Below, one piece after another: positions 52,467 through 61,581 of a stretch of 64,000 bases of DNA (the stretch's first letter is position 1; each line of letters starts with the position of its first letter). Position numbers and translations under genes: made by a program. A model generated the notes under the pieces. That model did not search any database. It was not told where the DNA came from and worked only from the letters and a program-made list of their open reading frames with translations. The stretch comes from Lachnospiraceae bacterium. GTDB taxonomy: Bacteria > Bacillota > Clostridia > Lachnospirales > Lachnospiraceae. The DNA lies in assembly GCA_019421365.1 (NCBI GenBank), contig JAHZFJ010000019.1, positions 17,370 through 81,369 of the forward strand. Reading direction: 5' to 3'.

Positions 52467-53387
52467 ATGAACAAACCAGTATTAGTAATTATGGCAGCAG
52501 GTATGGGCAGCCGATATGGCGGATTAAAACAAATGGATCCTGTGGATAACGAAGGACATAAGATTATAGATTTTTCAATATATGATGCAAAAAGAGCCGG
52601 TTTTGAAAAGGTTGTCTTTGTAATCAAGAAAGAATTAGAAAACGATTTCAGAGAGTTAGTTGGCAATCCTATATCGAAACATATGGAAGTAGAGTATGTA
52701 TTTCAAAGTTTAGATAATATTCCAGAAGGGTTTTCTATACCAGAAGGAAGAGTAAAACCATGGGGTACAGGCCATGCTGTACTCAGCTGTTATGGTGTAA
52801 TAGATGGGCCATTCGCGGTAATTAATGCAGATGATTATTATGGAGCGAGCGCATTTCAGATGATTTATGATTTCTTATCCGAAGTGAAAGATGATTCGTA
52901 TTACCGTTATACAATGGTAGGATATCGTTTGAAGAATACCGTAACAGACAATGGATATGTATCTAGGGGTGTGTGCGATACCGATTCTAATCAGATGTTA
53001 CAGGGTATAATTGAACGTACTAGAATCGAAAAGCGTGAGGATGGAATTGCATATTCTGAAGATGGTGGTAACACTTGGAATTCGCTTTCAGAAGACACAA
53101 TAGTATCCATGAATATGTGGGGATTTACAGCAAGTATATTGGAAGAGCTAAAGAGACGTTTTGCGCTGTTTATGAATGAAGAAGTTAGAAAAAATCCTGA
53201 GAAAGCAGAATACTTTTTGCCAAGTGTGGTGGATCAGTTATTATCAGCAAAGAAGGCAACGGCTAAAGTACTAAACTCAGAAGATAAATGGTATGGTGTA
53301 ACATACAAAGAAGATAAAGAGGGCGTTGAGAATGCAATTTCTGAAATGAAAGCTAATAGTATGTATCCTAAAAAACTTTGGAGGTAA
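52467..53387 (+). CDS. Sugar-phosphate nucleotidyltransferase-like protein, 306 aa
   Basis: NTP_transferase fold: MAAGMGSRYGGLKQMDPV (the G-x-G-S-R loop and Lys), FAVINADDYYGASAFQMI (metal-binding Asp pair), MVGYRLKNTVTDNGYVSRGV. The family includes GlmU/RfbA-like enzymes that make NDP-sugars from NTP and sugar-1-phosphate. The exact sugar is unknown. GAAAGGGG lies rather far from the ATG. The response regulator gene follows 6 bases later, but functional linkage is not implied. Confidence 0.85.
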   Translation: MNKPVLVIMAAGMGSRYGGLKQMDPVDNEGHKIIDFSIYDAKRAGFEKVVFVIKKELENDFRELVGNPISKHMEVEYVFQSLDNIPEGFSIPEGRVKPWGTGHAVLSCYGVIDGPFAVINADDYYGASAFQMIYDFLSEVKDDSYYRYTMVGYRLKNTVTDNGYVSRGVCDTDSNQMLQGIIERTRIEKREDGIAYSEDGGNTWNSLSEDTIVSMNMWGFTASILEELKRRFALFMNEEVRKNPEKAEYFLPSVVDQLLSAKKATAKVLNSEDKWYGVTYKEDKEGVENAISEMKANSMYPKKLWR

Positions 53388-53393
53388 TTCTTC

Positions 53394-54068
53394 ATGTTTA
53401 AAATATTAATAGTAGAAGATGACGAAACGATAGCAGGAATTTTAGCGGAGAATTTGAATAAATGGGGATATGAAGCTGATTACGTAGAAGACTTTGACTT
53501 GGTACTTCAAAAATTCAGGGATTTTGAGCCGCATATGGTATTAATGGATATAACATTACCATTCTATAATGGATTCTATTGGTGCGCTGAGATTCGTAAA
53601 GAATCCAATGTACCGATTGTATTCATATCTTCTAATACTGATAACATGAATATTGTAATGGCGATGAACATGGGAGGAGATGATTTTATTACGAAACCAT
53701 TCGACCTTTCCGTTGTAGTTGCTAAGATTCAAGCGTTACTTCGTAGGACGTATTCGTATATGAATCAAGTCACTACAATAGAGCATCGAGGTGCAATTCT
53801 TAACATTGGTGAGGCATCATTATCTTATCATGATACGAAGCTTGATTTAACAAAGAATGAGTTTCGTATCTTGCAATTATTAATGGAGAAGAAGAATACG
53901 GTAGTTTCAAGAGAAGAGATTATGAAGAAGTTATGGGATAGCGATTGCTTTATTGATGATAATACGTTGACGGTTAACATGACAAGAATCCGTAAGAAGC
54001 TTGAAGACATCGGACTGGAGCAATTTATTATGACGAAAAAGGGAATTGGATATATAATAAGTGATTAA
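53394..54068 (+). CDS. BceR-type response regulator, 224 aa
   Basis: OmpR-family: acidic residues 9-10, phosphoacceptor Asp52 (MVLMDITLPFYNG), Lys101 (FITKPFD), C-terminal winged helix (DTKLDLTKNEFRILQLLMEKK, RIRKKLEDIGLE). With the kinase, ATPase and FtsX permease that follow, it makes a Bce-type peptide-detoxification module. GGAGG overlaps the end of the preceding gene. A 174-bp palindromic element separates it from its kinase. Confidence 0.9.
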   Translation: MFKILIVEDDETIAGILAENLNKWGYEADYVEDFDLVLQKFRDFEPHMVLMDITLPFYNGFYWCAEIRKESNVPIVFISSNTDNMNIVMAMNMGGDDFITKPFDLSVVVAKIQALLRRTYSYMNQVTTIEHRGAILNIGEASLSYHDTKLDLTKNEFRILQLLMEKKNTVVSREEIMKKLWDSDCFIDDNTLTVNMTRIRKKLEDIGLEQFIMTKKGIGYIISD

Positions 54069-54100
54069 CAGGTTAGTGCGTCAAAAGCCAATTTTGGTTA

Positions 54101-54274
54101 CGTTAATTTGCATAAATTTATGTGTGAACATGTTATGCCAAACGTAGTTCGCTCGCAACGCGCTCTCGCTTGGATGAAGTTCGTAGTGGTACTAGTACCA
54201 AACGACTTCATACAGTTGCTCATCGAACTACGTTCGGTATAACATTAGTCAAGTTTTTAATGTGCAAATTAACG
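54101..54274. mobile_element. Palindromic MITE-like element inside the Bce operon
   Basis: Perfect 12-bp ends CGTTAATTTGCA (54101-54112) and TGCAAATTAACG (54263-54274). A second inverted pair of 20 bases (54132-54151 with 54224-54243, two mismatches) and a central palindrome around GGTACTAGTACC lie inside. The inner part is more GC-rich than its surroundings. It separates the response-regulator gene from its kinase gene and supplies spurious in-frame start codons upstream of the kinase. Confidence 0.85.
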
Positions 54275-54337
54275 AAGGGAAATTTTATAGATGCTTTTGA
54301 CACTCTAACCATCAACTTATTCAAAGAAGGAGTTTAT

Positions 54338-55351
54338 ATGAAACCATTTCGAATAGTAGATTATATAAAACTTAGAATTCCTTTTTTCTTGCTACTAATC
54401 CTTACATGTTTTTTGTTTCCTTTTCTTCAATACTTATATGGGTACAAGGTAGAGGCTGCTTTGTACTGTGTTCAGATTGAATTGTTTGTAGCGTTGGTAA
54501 TAGTATGTATTGACTATCGAATACAGAAACAAAAATATGTGAAGTTATTAGAACGTAATTCACATATATCTGTCGATGGAACTCAAGCCATTGCTCCAAC
54601 TAATTGTATAGAGAAAGGCTATGAAGAGATTATTAAATCTCTTAGAGAAAAGGCAAAAGAGTCTTCAGATAAGATTGAGATTAGGCATCAAGGCCAAATT
54701 GAATATTTTACCATGTGGGTTCATCAAATAAAGACACCGATTTCTGCGTTATCACTATTACTTGATAATACAGAAATAGAATCAAGTTCCAAGGGATCAA
54801 TGAAGCAGGAAGTTTTTAAAATCGAACAGTATGCAGGTCTAGTTCTTGAATATCTTAGAATTGATAATATGAGCAATGACCTTATACTAAGTCCGTATGA
54901 GCTCGACGGAATAGTAAGGAAGGTAGTTAAGAAGTTCTCAACAATATTCATTCATAAGAGGAATTCACTAATCATGAATGATCTGAAATCTAAGGTACTA
55001 ACTGACGAGAGATGGTTAGGATTCTTAATAGAACAGGTTCTTTCTAATGCACTTAAATATACAAATCAGGGAACTATAAGAATATTTGAAGAAAGAGACT
55101 ATATTGATAGGGTAGTACTAGTTATCGAGGATACCGGAATCGGTATTAAGGAAGAAGACATTCCAAGGATTTTTGAACGTGGATATACTGGTTTGAATGG
55201 GCGCATGAATCAGAAAGCTACAGGAATCGGGTTGTACTTATCAAAGAAAGTAGCAGACCGGTTATCTTGTAGCATCTCGGTAACTGCAAAAGTACGGGAA
55301 GGAACGAAAGTGTCGATTATATTTCCTAAGGATAACTTGGAGATTTTCTAA
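54338..55351 (+). CDS. BceS-type intramembrane-sensing histidine kinase, 337 aa
   Basis: Start set at the ATG after GAAGGAG; the frame is open further upstream but only through the palindromic element. Two membrane helices (about residues 14-33 and 40-58) with almost no external loop. Then the HisKA-type motif FTMWVHQIKTPISAL (His129), N-box SNALKYTNQ and G-boxes EDTGIGIKEEDI and GIGLYLSKKVA. Such kinases do not see the drug directly but read transport activity of the cognate BceAB. Partner of the regulator at 53394. Confidence 0.92.
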   Translation: MKPFRIVDYIKLRIPFFLLLILTCFLFPFLQYLYGYKVEAALYCVQIELFVALVIVCIDYRIQKQKYVKLLERNSHISVDGTQAIAPTNCIEKGYEEIIKSLREKAKESSDKIEIRHQGQIEYFTMWVHQIKTPISALSLLLDNTEIESSSKGSMKQEVFKIEQYAGLVLEYLRIDNMSNDLILSPYELDGIVRKVVKKFSTIFIHKRNSLIMNDLKSKVLTDERWLGFLIEQVLSNALKYTNQGTIRIFEERDYIDRVVLVIEDTGIGIKEEDIPRIFERGYTGLNGRMNQKATGIGLYLSKKVADRLSCSISVTAKVREGTKVSIIFPKDNLEIF

Positions 55352-55440
55352 TATATAAGACCAATCTTACATTAGTGTAAGATATAGAAAAAGAAATGTA
55401 AGCTTAACTTAAGGCATTATATTTCTTTTTTTATTATAAT

Positions 55441-55518
55441 AAACTGCATAAGCTGTATACGAATTAGGCAGCATTAAACACAGATATGTTGTCGATATGG
55501 AGAAGCGTTTTGCAGTTT
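55441..55518. repeat. Dispersed palindromic repeat, copy C
   Basis: Ends AAACTGCA/TGCAGTTT. The inner part (about 55466-55510) matches, in reverse orientation, the left end of the element at 47657-47855 around CAGATATGTTGTCGA. It stands in the 200-base gap between the kinase and ATPase genes, near the expected BceR target promoter. Confidence 0.6.
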
Positions 55519-55553
55519 CCTAATATACAATTGAAAAGAAAGGGAGAAAAATA

Positions 55554-56321
55554 ATGGCATTATTAGAAGTTAATAATTTAAAGAAAATATATACGACGCG
55601 TTTTGGAGGGCAACAGTGTCAGGCACTTAGCCAAGTTAATTTTACTGTTGAAGAAGGAGAGTATGTTGCAATCATGGGAGCTTCGGGTTCTGGTAAGACA
55701 ACTTTACTAAACATACTAGCCTCACTTGATAAACCTACAGCAGGAGAAGTACGATTAGATGGAACGGTATTATCTAAGATTAGTGATAGTAAGATATCAG
55801 CCTTTCGTAGAGAAAACCTTGGGTTTGTATTCCAAGATTTCAATCTATTAGATACTTTCTCTGTTAAGGACAATATCCTATTACCATTAGTACTATCAAG
55901 AAAACAGTACAAAGAGATGGAAGAGAGATTAGTGCCACTTGCAAGACGTTTGCAGATAGAATCATTACTGGATAAATATCCTTATGAGATATCAGGTGGA
56001 CAAAAACAAAGAACGGCAGTAGCGAGAGCATTAATCACCAATCCGAAATTAATCCTTGCAGATGAACCTACAGGAGCACTGGATTCTAAGGCAGCACAGA
56101 ATCTTTTGCAAATATTTGATCAAGTTAATGAATCAGGTCAGACAATACTAATGGTTACCCATAGTACCCAAGCAGCAAGTCATGCAAAGAGAGTATTGTT
56201 CATCAAAGATGGTGAAGTATACAATCAGTTATATCGCGGTAATCAGACTAATGAAGAGATGTTCCGTGAGATAGTTACTACATTAACAGTGTTATCAGAT
56301 GGGGGTGTTGACATTGGGTAA
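55554..56321 (+). CDS. BceA-type ABC transporter ATPase, 255 aa
   Basis: Walker A GASGSGKTT (about residues 41-49), FVFQDFNLLD, signature ISGGQKQR, Walker B LILADEPTGALDS, H-loop MVTHST. ATP-driving subunit of a Bce-type exporter or target-protector against bacitracin or lantibiotic-like peptides. GAAAGGGAG precedes the ATG, and the permease gene overlaps its end by a few codons. Confidence 0.93.
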   Translation: MALLEVNNLKKIYTTRFGGQQCQALSQVNFTVEEGEYVAIMGASGSGKTTLLNILASLDKPTAGEVRLDGTVLSKISDSKISAFRRENLGFVFQDFNLLDTFSVKDNILLPLVLSRKQYKEMEERLVPLARRLQIESLLDKYPYEISGGQKQRTAVARALITNPKLILADEPTGALDSKAAQNLLQIFDQVNESGQTILMVTHSTQAASHAKRVLFIKDGEVYNQLYRGNQTNEEMFREIVTTLTVLSDGGVDIG

Positions 56322-58305
56322 GTCATTCTATCGAAAATTAGCGGTTACCAATCTTAAGAAGAATAGAAACGCTTATATTCCTTATATTCTAGCAGGGATA
56401 GGCATGGTGTTTACGTATGTATTGTTTTCGTTAATCAGTGAAAGTGATGGGGTTACGAATATTGTAGGTGCTGATACGTTACAAGCTATGTTTCAGATGG
56501 GAGCGGTAGTAATATCCATATTCTCTGTTATATTTATCTTCTATGCCAATGGCTTTTTAATGAAGCGCAGGAAGAAGGAAATTGCGTTATATGGAATTCT
56601 AGGTTTAGAAAGAAAACATGTTTGTTTAGTTATGTTATATGAGAGTTTAATTTCTGGTTTAATAAGTATTATTGGTGGTATTGTACTTGGACTTGTGTTT
56701 GGAAAGATGTTTTTTATGTTCTTGATGAAGATAACAAGAATTGCGGAGGGAAGTAAATTAATTATAAATAGCAGTGTATTTGTCAAGACATTTTTGTTCT
56801 TCATGGCAGTATATCTGGTTACTTTGTTATGGAATCAACTACAAGTAAGACTTAGTAAACCAATTGAATTGTTAAAGGGGGAAGAGATTGGACAGAAAGA
56901 GAAACGTTCAACGCCGATACTAGCTATTATTGGTTTGGGATTATTAGCAGCAGGGTATTACTTGGCGCTTAAAGTTGTGAATCCTTTGGCAGCCATTAAT
57001 ACATTTTTCATTGCCGTGTTATTAGTTATCGTTGGTACGTATTATACATTCCGAGCTGGTAGTATCGTAATCTTGAAATTATTAAAGAAGAATAAAAGAT
57101 ACTATTATAAGACAAACAATTTTATAACAGTATCAGGAATGATCCATCGTATGAAACAGAATGCAACTGGACTTGCGAATATCTGTATTCTATCTACTAT
57201 GGTATTGGTTACAGTATCTACTACGATTGCATTATTTGTAGGGCAAGAAAAGATAATTGCAGAGAGGAATCCTACGGATTACGCATTAAGCATGGAGGAT
57301 GGGACGGTTGATCCGATACAATTAAAAGATGCTATCTATGAAGTGGCACAAAAACATAATGTTACTATAAAGGATTACACAGATATACGTATTAAAGGAG
57401 TTATGGCCTCATATAACGATGATACTTTACAGGGAGTGGATACAGCTGAGATACTCGAATCAGATTTTAATTATTATACAGCAATTTTTATCCCCCTTGA
57501 GGAATATAATAAGAAGACTGGTAAGAATGTAATTCTAGAAGAAAATGAGGTTTTAATGTCTTTTGGTACGAACAAATCAGCAAGTGAAAATGTTAAAATA
57601 CTTGAAGAGTCTTATACGGTAAAAGGTGCTTGTGATGATATAGGTATGAGTATCGGTAACGATTTAAGCGCGTATGACACCATCTATGTGGTAGTTAATG
57701 ATGAGCAACGTATATTAGATATTGTTAAGCAATTAAGTCAGGGATTTACCACTATTCCAAATGATGAAATGGAGTACAATGTGTTTTTTGATGCAGAGGG
57801 TGAGATTGATGATCGAATTGCTTGTGCCAATGAGATTAAGGAGGTAACCTATAAGATTGCAAAGGGGCGTTACTTTACAAACATTGATTTAGATAAAGAA
57901 GATGGTTATAAGGTGTATGGGGGCTTGGTATTCTTAGGATTTTTCCTTGGTGTCATATTCCTATTAGCAATGGTTATGATTATTTACTTCAAACAAATAT
58001 CAGAAGGTTTCGAAGATCGTAAACGTTATGAGATTTTGAATAAGGTAGGGTTAGATAAAAAGGATGTTAAGAAGACAATTAATAAACAGATTATACAAGT
58101 GTTCTTCTTGCCGTTAGTAGGAGCAATTATTCATGTTGCTTTCGCCTTCAAGATGATTACTAAGCTATTATTAATGTTCTTGCTTACAGATACAACCTTG
58201 ATATTCATCTGTACTATAGTTACGATAGTGATATTCGCCGTAATTTATATATTTGTCTTCAAGATGACTGCAAAGGCTTATTATAGAATAGTAAATAGCA
58301 AATAG
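56314..58305 (+). CDS. BceB-type ABC permease (FtsX), 663 aa
   Basis: Ten predicted membrane helices: the first near residue 25, an FtsX core with RRKKEIALYGILGLERK, and a large external domain of about 200 residues between helices 7 and 8 (about 305-510), the hallmark of BceB. The best start is TTG 56314 behind GGGGGTG; ATG 56299 and GTG 56305 are possible. It removes peptide antibiotics from their lipid targets and signals to the kinase. The stop codon lies inside a 4x14-bp tandem repeat, so the C-terminus can change with copy number. Confidence 0.9.
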   Translation: MGKSFYRKLAVTNLKKNRNAYIPYILAGIGMVFTYVLFSLISESDGVTNIVGADTLQAMFQMGAVVISIFSVIFIFYANGFLMKRRKKEIALYGILGLERKHVCLVMLYESLISGLISIIGGIVLGLVFGKMFFMFLMKITRIAEGSKLIINSSVFVKTFLFFMAVYLVTLLWNQLQVRLSKPIELLKGEEIGQKEKRSTPILAIIGLGLLAAGYYLALKVVNPLAAINTFFIAVLLVIVGTYYTFRAGSIVILKLLKKNKRYYYKTNNFITVSGMIHRMKQNATGLANICILSTMVLVTVSTTIALFVGQEKIIAERNPTDYALSMEDGTVDPIQLKDAIYEVAQKHNVTIKDYTDIRIKGVMASYNDDTLQGVDTAEILESDFNYYTAIFIPLEEYNKKTGKNVILEENEVLMSFGTNKSASENVKILEESYTVKGACDDIGMSIGNDLSAYDTIYVVVNDEQRILDIVKQLSQGFTTIPNDEMEYNVFFDAEGEIDDRIACANEIKEVTYKIAKGRYFTNIDLDKEDGYKVYGGLVFLGFFLGVIFLLAMVMIIYFKQISEGFEDRKRYEILNKVGLDKKDVKKTINKQIIQVFFLPLVGAIIHVAFAFKMITKLLLMFLLTDTTLIFICTIVTIVIFAVIYIFVFKMTAKAYYRIVNSK

Positions 58306-58342
58306 TAAATAGCAAATAGTAAATAGCAAATAGTAAATAGCA
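58287..58342 (+). repeat. Perfect 14-bp tandem repeat, four copies
   Basis: Unit AATAGTAAATAGCA repeated four times without change. The stop codon of the BceB-type permease is in the second copy. Since 14 is not a multiple of 3, gain or loss of a copy before the stop would change the frame. Confidence 0.95.
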
Positions 58343-58344
58343 AT

Positions 58345-58398
58345 AAAAGAGGTTGTAACAAATGATTGAATAAATCGGCTTGTTACAACTTCTTTTAA
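58345..58398. terminator. Bidirectional terminator
   Basis: AAAAGAGGTTGTAACAA pairs with TTGTTACAACTTCTTTT (one mismatch or G-U) around an 18-base loop, between the convergent permease and PHP genes. Confidence 0.88.
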
Positions 58399-58417
58399 TT
58401 TAAATCGTAATGAGAAT

Positions 58418-59284
58418 TTATTTTGCAGAGTTTTTATATTCTTTCATTGCTTCTAATAATTCATAAGGAATCTTGAGGTTTCCGCGACCTTTTCCAATCA
58501 CAATATTAGGTTTGTTGTCACCATGAAAATCTGATCCACCGCTTAATAATAGGTCGTTCAAACGTGCTAAACGGCGTACATCACTCTCATCACAACCTGT
58601 ATGGGAAGTATATATAGCTTCAATGCCTGCTAGACCGAATTCTTTTAGTTTCTTTACTAATTCAGATAGTTCATCGGCAGATAAGTGATAGAGTAGTGGA
58701 TGAGCAAGAACCGGTATTCCACCAGCTTGCAATATTAGCGCAATTGCATCTTCTGGAGTTATGAATTGGCGAGGCACGTAATAAGGGCCATCAGCACCTA
58801 AATATTTATCAAAAGCTTCATTACGAGTTTTAGTAAATCCGTTTTCGGTTAAGTATTTGGCAAAATGAGCTCTTGTTATAACAGCATCTGGTTCGGACTC
58901 TCTTAAAGCTTCCAATGTAATAGGAATTCCTGCATTATTTAAATTGTGAATCATCTTAATGTTGCGTTCTTCACGTTCATTAACAGCAGCCTCAAGTGTT
59001 TTGATTAAGGTTTCGTTAGTATCATCAATAAAGAGTCCAAGGATATGAAGATCCTTTCCATTGTAAGCAGAAGAGATTTCAACTCCGGGAATAATCTCAA
59101 TTTCATAGCCATTAGCGGCATGTTTTGCAGCTGCTTGTCTTGCTTCTTGTAGACCAAGTACAGTATCATGGTCTGTTAATGCAATGGCAGATAATCCGCT
59201 ACGAACTGCTTCATCAACAACTTCAGTTGGTGTGAAAGTTCCATCAGATATGTTTGAGTGTACATGTAAGTCAATATATTTCAT
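58418..59284 (-). CDS. PHP-domain phosphoesterase, 288 aa
   Basis: PHP metal-binding motifs: DLHVHSNISDGTFTPTEVV at the N-terminus, LTDHDTVLGL, EIIPGVEIS, FAKYLTENG, VLAHP and SGGSDFHGDNKP. This is the YciV/RNase AM group, which removes phosphate from 3',5'-nucleoside bisphosphates and trims RNA 5' ends with three metal ions. Length is right. AAAGGAG precedes the ATG. It is the only minus-strand gene in the final 15 kb. Confidence 0.9.
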   Translation of the reverse strand: MKYIDLHVHSNISDGTFTPTEVVDEAVRSGLSAIALTDHDTVLGLQEARQAAAKHAANGYEIEIIPGVEISSAYNGKDLHILGLFIDDTNETLIKTLEAAVNEREERNIKMIHNLNNAGIPITLEALRESEPDAVITRAHFAKYLTENGFTKTRNEAFDKYLGADGPYYVPRQFITPEDAIALILQAGGIPVLAHPLLYHLSADELSELVKKLKEFGLAGIEAIYTSHTGCDESDVRRLARLNDLLLSGGSDFHGDNKPNIVIGKGRGNLKIPYELLEAMKEYKNSAK

Positions 59285-59431
59285 AGGAGTACTCCTTTCG
59301 CTTGGGTATAATTAAATAATTGTTTCTATATAATAGGATACAAGAATACTTCATTTTTTACAAGCAGTGAGTCATAATACATCACCTAAAGTAATATATA
59401 TGAACTATACATAGTAACAGGAGGCCAAGGC

Positions 59432-59806
59432 ATGAATAAGGTTGCAGTAAAGAAAACACTACCGTTTCATATTGCAAAGGCATTAATCTTTTCATACATA
59501 GTTACAGCTGTTATCTTACTTCTCCTTTCTTTTATCCTATATAAAGTACAGATTCCTAGTGGAATAGTTAGTGTGGGAGTTATACTTGCGTACATACTTT
59601 CTACATTTGTAGGTGGGTTTTTTATTGGGAAAAAAGTTGAAGCAAGGAAATTTATTTGGGGGATTGCAGTCGGAGCTATATACTTTTTGATTATCATTAT
59701 TATCTCCATTGTCTTGAACAAAGCTGCTTTTGGCTCAGCAGGTAGCATAGTAACTGTGCTTGGAATGTGCCTACTTGGTGGTATGTTGGGTGGCATGATA
59801 AGTTGA
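59432..59806 (+). CDS. TIGR04086-type membrane protein, 124 aa
   Basis: Four membrane helices (about residues 15-35, 43-65, 73-94 and 100-122) with glycine-rich ends (GGFFIGKKVEARKFIWGIAVG, LGGMLGGMIS). Proteins of this type are found next to yajC and SCIFF genes in clostridia, which fits its place 94 bases before the SCIFF gene. Function unknown. GGAGG precedes the ATG. Confidence 0.75.
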   Translation: MNKVAVKKTLPFHIAKALIFSYIVTAVILLLLSFILYKVQIPSGIVSVGVILAYILSTFVGGFFIGKKVEARKFIWGIAVGAIYFLIIIIISIVLNKAAFGSAGSIVTVLGMCLLGGMLGGMIS

Positions 59807-59837
59807 TAATTTGGTATTATTTTGTTGATTTCTATTT

Positions 59838-59866
59838 TTGACAAGCAGTTTAACTTATGATATAAT
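59838..59866 (+). promoter_or_regulatory. Full-consensus promoter of the SCIFF gene
   Basis: TTGACA, exactly 17 bases, TATAAT. The strongest promoter seen in the window, pointing to high expression of the small peptide 34 bases downstream. Confidence 0.88.
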
Positions 59867-59899
59867 ATATCAAGTTAAAGATGCAAAGGAGGTTACATA

Positions 59900-60043
59900 A
59901 TGAAACGTATCAAGACTTTAAACACTAGAAACCTTAAAGAGTCTATGAAAAAAGGCGGTTGTGGTGAATGTCAAACTTCATGTCAATCAGCTTGTAAGAC
60001 TTCATGTACTGTAGGAAATCAAAGTTGTGAGAACAATAACTAA
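59900..60043 (+). CDS. scfA: SCIFF ribosomally made peptide precursor, 47 aa
   Basis: Six Cys in Forty-Five residues: basic leader KRIKTLNTRNLKESMKKGG, then a core with Cys at about 21, 24, 28, 32, 36 and 43 (CGECQTSCQSACKTSC). Its dedicated radical-SAM enzyme follows and forms Cys-Thr thioether crosslinks in this family. The mature role is unknown, but the gene is almost universal in Clostridia. AAAGGAGG precedes the ATG. Confidence 0.93.
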   Translation: MKRIKTLNTRNLKESMKKGGCGECQTSCQSACKTSCTVGNQSCENNN

Positions 60044-60087
60044 TCAAACGACTAATGATTAATATAAGTCATAATTAAAAATTATAA

Positions 60088-60125
60088 CTAGTAATAAGCA
60101 GCGGCTTCCGTCGCTGCTTATTAAA
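60088..60125 (+). terminator. Hairpin between SCIFF and its maturase
   Basis: AATAAGCAGCG pairs perfectly with CGCTGCTTATT, without a good T-run. It is a likely partial terminator or RNA-stability stem that keeps precursor mRNA above maturase mRNA. Confidence 0.7.
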
Positions 60126-60181
60126 TGTATGAAAGTTAATTTTTTGCTAAGATTTTGTGCGAAATTGAAAGGAGTATCAAA

Positions 60182-61573
60182 GTGATTCACCAATATAAAA
60201 ATAATGACTATAACATAGTATTAGATGTTAATAGCGGTATGATTCATGTCGTAGATGATTTGATTTATGATATTATTGAATTATTTGAGAATAATGATAC
60301 CGATACTATTGTTGCAGCTATGATGGAAAAGTATTCACAACCAGAAAATGCTGCAAAATTAGAAGCTCCAATAGATATTAATGATGTTATTGAAGCAATT
60401 GAAGAGATTGAAGAGCTAAAGAAACAAGGAGCTCTTTTCTCAGAAGATATTTATAAGGAATACATTACAGATTTTAAGAAACGCGAAACAGTTGTTAAGG
60501 CTCTATGTCTTCATATAGCTCATGACTGTAACCTTGCTTGTAAATATTGCTTCGCAGAGGAAGGCGAATACAAAGGCCATAGAGAACTTATGAGTTTCGA
60601 AGTTGGTAAGAAAGCACTTGATTTCTTAATTGAGAATTCAGGAAGCAGAAGAAATCTAGAAGTTGATTTCTTTGGTGGCGAGCCTCTTATGAACTGGCAA
60701 GTGGTAAAAGATTTGGTGGCTTATGGACGTGAACAAGAAAAAATCTATAATAAGAAATTTAGATTTACATTAACTACTAATGGTGTGTTATTGAATGATG
60801 AGATTATGGAATTTGCCAATAAAGAAATGGCAAATGTTGTATTAAGTATTGACGGACGAAAAGAAATTAATGATCAAATGAGACCATCAAGAAATGGCAA
60901 GGGAAGCTATGATCTTATTGTTCCTAAATTTGAGAAAGTTGCAGAGTCACGTAATCAAACAAATTATTACGTTAGAGGAACATTTACAAGAAACAATCTT
61001 GATTTTTCAAATGATGTATTACATCTAGCTGATTTAGGATTTAAACAGATTTCCGTAGAACCTGTAGTATCTCTTCCAGAAGAACCATATGCTATTCGTG
61101 AAGAAGATTTACCACAAATCTATGAAGAATATGATAAGTTAGCAAAAGAGATGATTAAGCGAAAGAAAGAAGGAAAGGGATTTAACTTCTTTCATTTTAT
61201 GATAGACCTAACTGGTGGACCATGTGTAGCAAAACGTTTATCAGGTTGTGGTTCGGGAACAGAATATCTTGCAGTAACTCCTTGGGGAGACCTATATCCA
61301 TGTCACCAATTTGTTGGTGAAGATGAATTCTTACTTGGTAATGTATTCGAAGGGATTAAGAATACAACATGTTGTGACGAATTCAAACTTTGTAACGTGT
61401 ATGCAAAGGATAAATGTAGAGATTGTTTTGCTAGATTCTACTGCAGTGGCGGTTGTGCAGCAAATTCATATAAATTCCATGGTAAAATTGACGATGCTTA
61501 TGACATAGGATGTGATTTGCAAAGAAAACGTGTGGAATGTGCGATTATGATTAAAGCAGCTGAAGCGGAATAA
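60182..61573 (+). CDS. scfB: SCIFF radical-SAM maturase, 463 aa
   Basis: Start is the GTG eight bases after GAAAGGAG; a TTG at 60155 lies before that site. An N-terminal RiPP-recognition region (residues 1-95) is followed by the SAM cluster motif CNLACKYCFAEEGEYKGH (Cys116, 120, 123) and a SPASM/twitch C-terminus with auxiliary clusters (SGCGSGTEYLAVTPWGDLYPC, KDKCRDCFARFYCSGGCAAN, GCDLQRKRVEC). It installs thioether bonds in the SCIFF peptide. Length is typical. Confidence 0.95.
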   Translation: MIHQYKNNDYNIVLDVNSGMIHVVDDLIYDIIELFENNDTDTIVAAMMEKYSQPENAAKLEAPIDINDVIEAIEEIEELKKQGALFSEDIYKEYITDFKKRETVVKALCLHIAHDCNLACKYCFAEEGEYKGHRELMSFEVGKKALDFLIENSGSRRNLEVDFFGGEPLMNWQVVKDLVAYGREQEKIYNKKFRFTLTTNGVLLNDEIMEFANKEMANVVLSIDGRKEINDQMRPSRNGKGSYDLIVPKFEKVAESRNQTNYYVRGTFTRNNLDFSNDVLHLADLGFKQISVEPVVSLPEEPYAIREEDLPQIYEEYDKLAKEMIKRKKEGKGFNFFHFMIDLTGGPCVAKRLSGCGSGTEYLAVTPWGDLYPCHQFVGEDEFLLGNVFEGIKNTTCCDEFKLCNVYAKDKCRDCFARFYCSGGCAANSYKFHGKIDDAYDIGCDLQRKRVECAIMIKAAEAE

Positions 61574-61581
61574 GAATAAAC

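Noticed and set aside
54170..54337. N-terminal extension of the BceS-type kinase by 56 residues
   Set aside because: The extra codons are the reading of the palindromic element in one frame. The ATG at 54338 has a proper ribosome binding site and gives the family's normal length.
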